Shown here: positions 59,684-64,000 of the stretch, piece by piece
How positions within the stretch are numbered: the stretch's first letter is position 1
Layout of the letters: every line of letters starts with the position of its first letter
Assembly: GCF_001747895.1 (NCBI RefSeq)
Contig: NZ_LNNB01000009.1
Coordinates: 248,001 to 312,000, forward strand
Source: Staphylococcus equorum
GTDB taxonomy: Bacteria > Bacillota > Bacilli > Staphylococcales > Staphylococcaceae
DNA: 64,000 nucleotides
Reading direction: 5' to 3'
Translations under genes and position numbers: made by a program
The notes under the pieces: generated by a model
Told to the model about the DNA's origin: nothing
Seen by the model: only the letters and a program-made list of their open reading frames with translations
Databases searched by the model: none

Positions 59684-60565
59684 ATGTCTAATAAAATATT
59701 ACTAATAGATGGCATGGCTTTATTATTCCGCCATTTTTATGCTACAAGTCTTCACAAACAATTTATGCGCAATTCTTCAGGTACACCTACAAATGGGATA
59801 CAAGGGTTTGTGCGTCACGTATTTAGCGCAATCAATGACATACAGCCAACACATGTAGCTGTATGTTGGGATATGGGAAAATCCACTTTCAGAAATGATA
59901 TGTTTGATGGGTATAAACAAAATAGACCGGCACCACCTGAAGAACTTATTCCTCAATTTGATTATGTGAAAGAGGTGTCCAATCAATTTGGTTTTGTAAA
60001 CATTGGCGTTCAGAACTATGAAGCTGATGATGTTATTGGAACCTTAGCACATCAATATTCTGATGAAAATCAAATTTATGTAGTAACTGGTGATAAAGAC
60101 ATACTACAATGTATCAATCCCAATGTAGAAATTTGGTTAACTAAAAAGGGGTTCAGCATTTATAATCGCTACACGCTTGATAGATTCCAAAGTGAATATG
60201 GATTGAATCCGTTACAACTTATTGATGTAAAAGCGTTTATGGGAGATAGCGCAGATGGTTATCCTGGTGTAAAAGGTATAGGAGAAAAAACAGCAATTAA
60301 ACTTATTCAAAATTATGGTTCTGTAGAATCTGTCGTTGACGCAATTGATGAATTAACACCTGGTCAACAGAATAAAATAAGTAATGACATGCAAAATTTA
60401 AAGGTTTCCAAGTCTTTAGCTAAAATTCACACTGAAGTACCTTTAGATACAACGACGTTATTACAAGATATGAAATTTGGTACAGATATCACTAAGATAT
60501 TAAATATCTGTAACGAACATGAGTTATACGTATCAGGAAAATACTTGTCTACTCATTTCAGTTAA
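59684..60565 (+). CDS. 5'-3' exonuclease / flap endonuclease (YpcP-like)
   Basis: 293-aa FEN-type nuclease, like the isolated 5'-nuclease domain of PolA. IDGMALLFRHFYA, YEADDVIGTLA and GDKDILQCI supply the acidic metal ligands. GDSADGYPGVKGIGEKTAIKLI is the helix-3-turn and H3TH DNA-binding motif. It probably removes RNA primers or flaps along with PolA. It starts 20 bp after the dynamin gene behind AGAAAGAGG; in B. subtilis ypcP and ypbR (dynA) are near each other too. Confidence 0.92.
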   Translation: MSNKILLIDGMALLFRHFYATSLHKQFMRNSSGTPTNGIQGFVRHVFSAINDIQPTHVAVCWDMGKSTFRNDMFDGYKQNRPAPPEELIPQFDYVKEVSNQFGFVNIGVQNYEADDVIGTLAHQYSDENQIYVVTGDKDILQCINPNVEIWLTKKGFSIYNRYTLDRFQSEYGLNPLQLIDVKAFMGDSADGYPGVKGIGEKTAIKLIQNYGSVESVVDAIDELTPGQQNKISNDMQNLKVSKSLAKIHTEVPLDTTTLLQDMKFGTDITKILNICNEHELYVSGKYLSTHFS

Positions 60566-60575
60566 ACATACAAAT

Positions 60576-60623
60576 AAAAAGTGGCTGTTAGCAATCCTTC
60601 TGGAAAGTTAGCAGCCACTTTTT
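60576..60623. terminator. Bidirectional terminator after the exonuclease gene
   Basis: AAAAAGTGGCTG (60576-60587) pairs with CAGCCACTTTTT (60612-60623). It lies between convergent genes. Confidence 0.85.
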
Positions 60624-60626
60624 ATA

Positions 60627-61034
60627 TTATTTGCCTTTTTTATTTTTAGTGATTTTATATAGTGCATTTTTAGCATGATGATTTGCTTCTTTATTTTGAT
60701 TTCTAGGAATCCATCTTACAAAAAGTAAATCAAACTGTTGTTCTAATTTTAACATTTCACTGTAATAAGGTTTGAATTTATTATTTTTTACGCGTCCCTT
60801 ATTCAAACTATCTTCAATTAATTTTGAATCTGTATAAACTATCGCCGTTGTCACTTCGTGTTTCACAGCACTTTCTAAAGCAAACACTAACGCGGACCAT
60901 TCAGCACTATGGTTATCCATTATACCTAAACTAGCGTCATACTGAATCCGTTCATTGTCTGTTACTATGACAACGGCACAAGCACTTTCACCTGGATTAC
61001 CGGCAGTAGCTGCATCAAAATATATTTTTGCCAT
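60627..61034 (-). CDS. RNase HI-like protein
   Basis: 135-aa protein with an RNase H fold. D7, E45 and D69 align with the first three catalytic carboxylates. The fourth, expected near NKEAN, is Asn (N118) in place of Asp. The protein is short and lacks the basic protrusion of E. coli RNase HI. The same class in B. subtilis (YpdQ, YpeP) has been debated as active RNase H. The ribosome site GGTGA before ATG 61034 is weak. Cleavage of RNA/DNA hybrids is possible but not certain. Confidence 0.82.
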   Translation of the reverse strand: MAKIYFDAATAGNPGESACAVVIVTDNERIQYDASLGIMDNHSAEWSALVFALESAVKHEVTTAIVYTDSKLIEDSLNKGRVKNNKFKPYYSEMLKLEQQFDLLFVRWIPRNQNKEANHHAKNALYKITKNKKGK

Positions 61035-61201
61035 AAATTCACCCTCATTATTTAAGTTAATCTAATCTTATCAAAACTATTACATTTATACTATATAATC
61101 GCTAATCATATCAGTTGGAAATTCAATATGTTTTTCGTATCATAGACATATATTGAATTTATACTTAATTAGTCGGAGTTGAGCAAGAGAGGTCTGATAC
61201 T

Positions 61202-61783
61202 TTGAAAAATATGTTTATTATACATGGTTATCAAGCACATACTGATAGCCATTGGTTTCAATGGTTAGCTGCTAAAATGAGAGCTTCTGATTATGATGTC
61301 GAAGTCATATATTTACCAGACTCAAATCATCCAGATATAGATCAGTGGTACAAAGCATTACACAATAGTATGGCACATAAATTAAATTCTGAAACGCTTA
61401 TTGTCGCTCATAGTCTTGGGGTAGTATCCGTGCTTAATTATTTATCTCAACTTCCTCAATGCCCACATATTAAAGGGTTATTTTTAGTTTCAGGCTTTAA
61501 TGAAACATTAGAGAATTTACCAGAATTAGATTATTATATCAATCAAACTAACGTTCAGCTTGATCGCATCAATGCTCAACATATTATTACTATTGGTAGC
61601 AATTATGACCCTGTTGTTGATATACGCGCAACAGATCATTTGTCTAAAGCTTTAGGAACTCAAACAATTCATATTCCACACCAAGGACACTTTCTAGCTA
61701 GCGATGGTTATGTAACATTTGAATATCTAAGAGAACAAATTACTACTGTTTTAAATCAAAAAAACTCTGAAATCGGTATATAA
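61202..61783 (+). CDS. RBBP9/YdeN-type serine hydrolase
   Basis: 193-aa alpha/beta-hydrolase of the RBBP9/YdeN group. The nucleophile elbow is AHSLG with S71. D136 (GSNYDPVVD) and H163 (HQGHF) complete a likely triad. The N-terminal FIIHGYQAH is the oxyanion-loop region. Substrate is unknown. Start TTG 61202 is behind GAGAGG. The last codons form the left arm of a terminator stem. Confidence 0.88.
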   Translation: MKNMFIIHGYQAHTDSHWFQWLAAKMRASDYDVEVIYLPDSNHPDIDQWYKALHNSMAHKLNSETLIVAHSLGVVSVLNYLSQLPQCPHIKGLFLVSGFNETLENLPELDYYINQTNVQLDRINAQHIITIGSNYDPVVDIRATDHLSKALGTQTIHIPHQGHFLASDGYVTFEYLREQITTVLNQKNSEIGI

Positions 61784-61800
61784 CCAATTTCAGAGTTTTT
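61760..61800. terminator. Bidirectional terminator overlapping two gene ends
   Basis: AAAAACTCTGAAAT (61760-61773) pairs perfectly with ATTTCAGAGTTTTT (61787-61800). It contains the hydrolase stop codon and touches the stop codon of the convergent transporter gene at 61801. Confidence 0.85.
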
Positions 61801-62505
61801 TTAGTAACCTTCATCTAATTTCTGTATTTTACCTTTTCGATACATAGACTTTGCCCAGTAACCGAACGGCACGTTAAATATTGTAGAAATAATTTTCAAC
61901 AAGTAAGTTGTTATAAAAATTTCAAATACTGCTTCATTTGGCATTGTTCCTAAAAACGCAATAGCTACGAATAATGCTGTATCTATAATATTACTAATTA
62001 TCGTACTTCCATATGCCCTAATAATAAATGTTCTATCTGAACTGAACACCTTTTTAATCAATGAAAATAGCAGTACATCTAAATGCTGTCCAATGATATA
62101 TGCAATAACAGAACCTAATGCAATTCTAGGCACAAGATTAAATATTGTATCTAATGCACCTTGTGTCGTGTCCACGGGAGATGGGGTGAAGTGTAACGAT
62201 AATTGCATGACAATAATCATGACTAACGTTGAACTAAAACCCAACCAAACCGCACGCTTTGCAATTTTTCTACCATATATCTCATTCAAAATGTCAGTAG
62301 CTAAATATATCGATGCAAACATTACATTACCTAATGTTGCAGAAATAGTAAAAATATCTACTGTTTTTATTACTTGTATATTAGCGATAATTGTACCAAT
62401 TGCAATCCAAGCAATTAATCCTTGTTTTCCAAAAAAGCGATACATTACGACTAATAATAAAAATGTGATTAAAAACGTTAACACACCAAAAACTTCGTTA
62501 AACAA
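61801..62505 (-). CDS. Queuosine precursor transporter (YhhQ/VUT family)
   Basis: 234-aa protein with about six hydrophobic helices of the COG1738 (YhhQ, vitamin uptake-like) family, with DILNEIYGRKIAKRAVWLGF, IIGQHLDVLLFSLIKK and TIISNIIDTALFVAIAF being family signatures. E. coli YhhQ transports preQ0/preQ1. The preQ1-I riboswitch placed over its ribosome site supports preQ1 import for queuosine tRNA modification. Start TTG 62505 with AGGAGG exactly eight bases upstream. No QueF or Tgt gene lies in this window. Confidence 0.9.
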   Translation of the reverse strand: MFNEVFGVLTFLITFLLLVVMYRFFGKQGLIAWIAIGTIIANIQVIKTVDIFTISATLGNVMFASIYLATDILNEIYGRKIAKRAVWLGFSSTLVMIIVMQLSLHFTPSPVDTTQGALDTIFNLVPRIALGSVIAYIIGQHLDVLLFSLIKKVFSSDRTFIIRAYGSTIISNIIDTALFVAIAFLGTMPNEAVFEIFITTYLLKIISTIFNVPFGYWAKSMYRKGKIQKLDEGY

Positions 62506-62513
62506 TTTAAATT

Positions 62514-62553
62514 CCTCCTAAATTTTGATGATGCGGGTGTTTAGAAACCGCAT
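62514..62553 (-). promoter_or_regulatory. preQ1-I riboswitch
   Basis: On the minus strand ATGCGG (62553-62548) pairs with CCGCAT (62536-62531) across a loop TTTCTAAACAC. Loop bases CTAAA can pair with TTTAG (62522-62518) just before AGGAGG (62519-62514), giving the H-type pseudoknot of the preQ1-I class. Ligand binding would hide the ribosome site and reduce translation. The short A-rich tail (ATCAAAA) between also fits. The assignment is from pattern, not tested. Confidence 0.82.
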
Positions 62554-62569
62554 ATTTAACAACTGCATT

Positions 62570-62597
62570 ATCTTATCAGATAAATTAAAAATTGCAA
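62570..62597 (-). promoter_or_regulatory. Promoter of the preQ1-controlled transporter
   Basis: On the minus strand TTGCAA (62597-62592), 16-bp spacer, TAAGAT (62575-62570). The mRNA would start near 62563, ten bases before the aptamer stem. Confidence 0.55.
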
Positions 62598-62677
62598 GTA
62601 TACTTTAAAAATTAATACACATTATTTCTACATTAATCTTAATTGCAAATTTAATATTAAACAATCGTAGTTACAAA

Positions 62678-62686
62678 TGATATAAT
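62678..62686 (+). promoter_or_regulatory. Extended -10 promoter of the small zinc-finger gene
   Basis: TGATATAAT (62678-62686) with a weak -35 (TTAAAC at 62657). Confidence 0.5.
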
Positions 62687-62745
62687 ACCTTCAAGCGTCA
62701 AATCTTAATATAATTAAATACTTTTATTTACAGAAACACAGGAGA

Positions 62746-62940
62746 GTGAAGATTATTCTAACTTATTCTGAAAAAGAAGCAATTGATGCGATAGATCATT
62801 TAATGAACACCTACTGCAAAGAATGCTTGCTTAAAAATCATATCAGAAAGACTGAAGGAAAAACACAGGCACATCACTTTTGTATAAATGAGTGTTCAAT
62901 TGGAAAACAAATTAAACAAATAGGAAATGAATTACAATAA
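62746..62940 (+). CDS. Small zinc-finger-like protein (start uncertain)
   Basis: A 60-64 aa protein with C24 and C27 (TYCKEC), HH at 43-44, C46 and C50 (HHFCINEC). This spacing fits the staphylococcal zinc-finger protein family of unknown function (DUF2602-like). The only AUG-like start is GTG 62746, which overlaps the AGGAG site. ATT codons at 62752 and 62755 have better spacing. The stop is 12 bp before the next gene, whose AAGGAGG is in the gap, so the genes are probably cotranscribed. No function assigned. Confidence 0.7.
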   Translation: MKIILTYSEKEAIDAIDHLMNTYCKECLLKNHIRKTEGKTQAHHFCINECSIGKQIKQIGNELQ

Positions 62941-62952
62941 GGAGGATTTATC

Positions 62953-63210
62953 ATGGAAATTTTAAATGTAGAAGCAACCCCAAATCCAAATACAATGAAA
63001 TTTGTATATAGCGTAGAAGGTGGAGATACAAAACCCAACACGTATACTAAAGTAAAAGAAGGACAACCTGAATTTATTAATGCCGTATTAGAAGTAGAGG
63101 GTGTTAAATCTATATTCCAAGCTATGGATTTTATTTCAGTTGATAAACAAGCTAATGTTGAGTGGGATGATGTATTACCGAATATATTAGCTACGTTAGA
63201 AAGAATATAA
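62953..63210 (+). CDS. NifU/Nfu N-terminal-domain protein
   Basis: 85-aa protein that is a single Nfu_N-type domain with the TPNPNTMKF motif at its start and VEGVKSIFQAMDFISVDK in the middle. Nfu_N domains usually accompany the Fe-S scaffold domain, but the CxxC-bearing NifU C-terminal domain is missing here. The following gene begins with a closely related domain (identity visible in about half the positions), so the pair looks like a tandem duplication. AAGGAGG precedes ATG 62953. Confidence 0.85.
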   Translation: MEILNVEATPNPNTMKFVYSVEGGDTKPNTYTKVKEGQPEFINAVLEVEGVKSIFQAMDFISVDKQANVEWDDVLPNILATLERI

Positions 63211-63231
63211 ATATAACAAGGAGGTTCCTTG

Positions 63232-64000
63232 ATGGAAATTGTTCGTGTTGAACCTACACCAAGTCCAAATACAATGAAAATTGTCTTGAGTGAGAAAAGA
63301 GAAGATAATAAATCAAATACGTATACTGCAGTTGCAGAGGGACAACCTCATTTTATTAATGATGTATTAGCAATAGAAGGCGTTAAGTCTATATTCTATG
63401 TCATGGACTTTTTAGCAGTGGACAAAAAGCCGAAATTTGATTGGGAAGATGTTTTACCTAACGTAACTGCAACGTTAAATGAAGACCAAGAAGAAATAAG
63501 TGAACCTTTACCTGATGAACACTATGGAGAGGTTAAGGCTGAAGTATTAAAATTTAAGGGGATTCCTTATCAAATCAAACTTACTACAAGCTCTGAAGAA
63601 AAACGCAAACAATTACCAGAAATTTATATAGATAGCATGCTAGCTGCACAAAAAGATAATGATAATATTGTCTTTCTTCGCAAATGGGATGATTTAGGTG
63701 TGCGCTACGGTGAATTAGATGATATTATGGCTGAAGTATTTGAAGAAATTACTGTGATTTATCCTGAAGAACGCTTAAAAACACTTGTCCAAGAAGCATT
63801 AGCTACAGATATTGTTGTACCAGAAAAACAATATCAACACGTTACGCTTGAAGCTTATCAAGCTGCAGATGACTGGAAAGAACGATTAAGAATGTTAAAA
63901 TCCTTCCCAACACCAACTGTACAAGATTTCCCATTATTAGGTGAAGCAGTGAGCGATGAGCAAAAAATACCCTTGAGACGTGAAGCTATCGTACTACTTG
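63232..64000 (+). CDS. CvfC-like conserved virulence factor homologue (partial, 3' end outside window)
   Basis: The N-terminal ~85 residues are an Nfu_N-type domain (VEPTPSPNTMKIV, FINDVLAIEGVKSIFYVMDFLAVDK). Then a conserved region YGEVKAEVLKFKGIPYQIKL and VFLRKWDDLGVRYG and a region likely to be HEAT-like repeats (ADDWKERLRMLKSFPTPT) follow. The sequence is like S. aureus CvfC (conserved virulence factor C). The gene is cut after about 256 codons. CAAGGAGG precedes ATG 63232. It follows the Nfu_N gene with a 21-bp gap and so belongs to the same operon. Confidence 0.85.
   Translation, partial: MEIVRVEPTPSPNTMKIVLSEKREDNKSNTYTAVAEGQPHFINDVLAIEGVKSIFYVMDFLAVDKKPKFDWEDVLPNVTATLNEDQEEISEPLPDEHYGEVKAEVLKFKGIPYQIKLTTSSEEKRKQLPEIYIDSMLAAQKDNDNIVFLRKWDDLGVRYGELDDIMAEVFEEITVIYPEERLKTLVQEALATDIVVPEKQYQHVTLEAYQAADDWKERLRMLKSFPTPTVQDFPLLGEAVSDEQKIPLRREAIVLL

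Noticed and set aside
62093-62521. Plus-strand open frame of 142 codons opposite the preQ1 transporter
   Set aside because: Antisense to a well-supported membrane protein gene; it runs over the riboswitch and has no ribosome site.

Overview
The window is a stretch of a low-GC Gram-positive core chromosome. Gene content and order match Staphylococcus: SrrAB, EbpS-type LysM protein, YpdA and BshA of the bacillithiol system, staphylococcal-type DinG and PBP2, and a CvfC-type gene at the right edge. It does not look like S. aureus itself, because many proteins differ from S. aureus versions I remember. A coagulase-negative species is likely, and I cannot name it from the sequence. I saw no tRNA, CRISPR array, phage, transposase or plasmid feature. 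The genes are ordinary housekeeping ones, many in the same order as in Bacillus subtilis.

Layout. 1-9.2 kb: partial AraC-type regulator, zwf, rnz, proC, two oxidoreductases (SDR, aldo/keto), nudF, fur, xerD and a DUF309 protein. 9.2-15.4 kb: scpA-scpB-rluB, the srrA-srrB respiratory two-component system, an FMN riboswitch with ribU, and a ferredoxin gene. 15.5-22.9 kb: ypbB-recQ, ebpS, ypdA, ansA, cmk. 23-30.5 kb: rpsA, der-gpsA, hup, the heptaprenyl/menaquinone cluster hepS-menG-hepT, and ndk. 30.9-38.4 kb: aroC-aroB-aroA running into a TPR gene, ypiB, a DUF1405 membrane protein, a YugP-type zinc peptidase and a MazG-like protein. 38.4-47.6 kb: bshA-cca-birA-dinG, asnS, dnaD-nth-ypoC. 47.7-53.9 kb: recU-pbp2 on the minus strand, yppE-ypsA-gpsB, the RNase P RNA gene and an RNA methyltransferase gene. 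54-64 kb: rarD-type permease, an NAD(P)-binding protein, a double dynamin, a 5'-3' exonuclease, an RNase HI-like protein, a small hydrolase, a queuosine-precursor transporter behind a preQ1 riboswitch, a small zinc-ribbon-like protein, and two tandem genes that share a NifU-N-like domain, the second (CvfC-like) cut by the window end.

Shared themes. Bacillithiol redox (bshA, ypdA), respiration (srrAB with hepS-menG-hepT menaquinone synthesis), cell division and envelope synthesis (gpsB, pbp2, recU), chromosome maintenance (scpAB, xerD, hup, recQ, dinG, nth) and vitamin uptake through riboswitches (FMN to ribU, preQ1 to a YhhQ-type transporter).

No obviously new multi-gene system is present. 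The most interesting signals are non-coding: the preQ1 pseudoknot and its promoter; a 20-bp perfect palindrome before hepS with a near copy between recU and yppE; a composite repeat present twice in inverted orientation; a ~135-bp element with terminal inverted repeats before the dynamin gene; and a catabolite-repression (cre) site on the apparent ndk promoter. On the protein side, SrrB seems to lack the two redox cysteines described in S. aureus. At least eleven genes appear to start at TTG, so their 5' ends need care.
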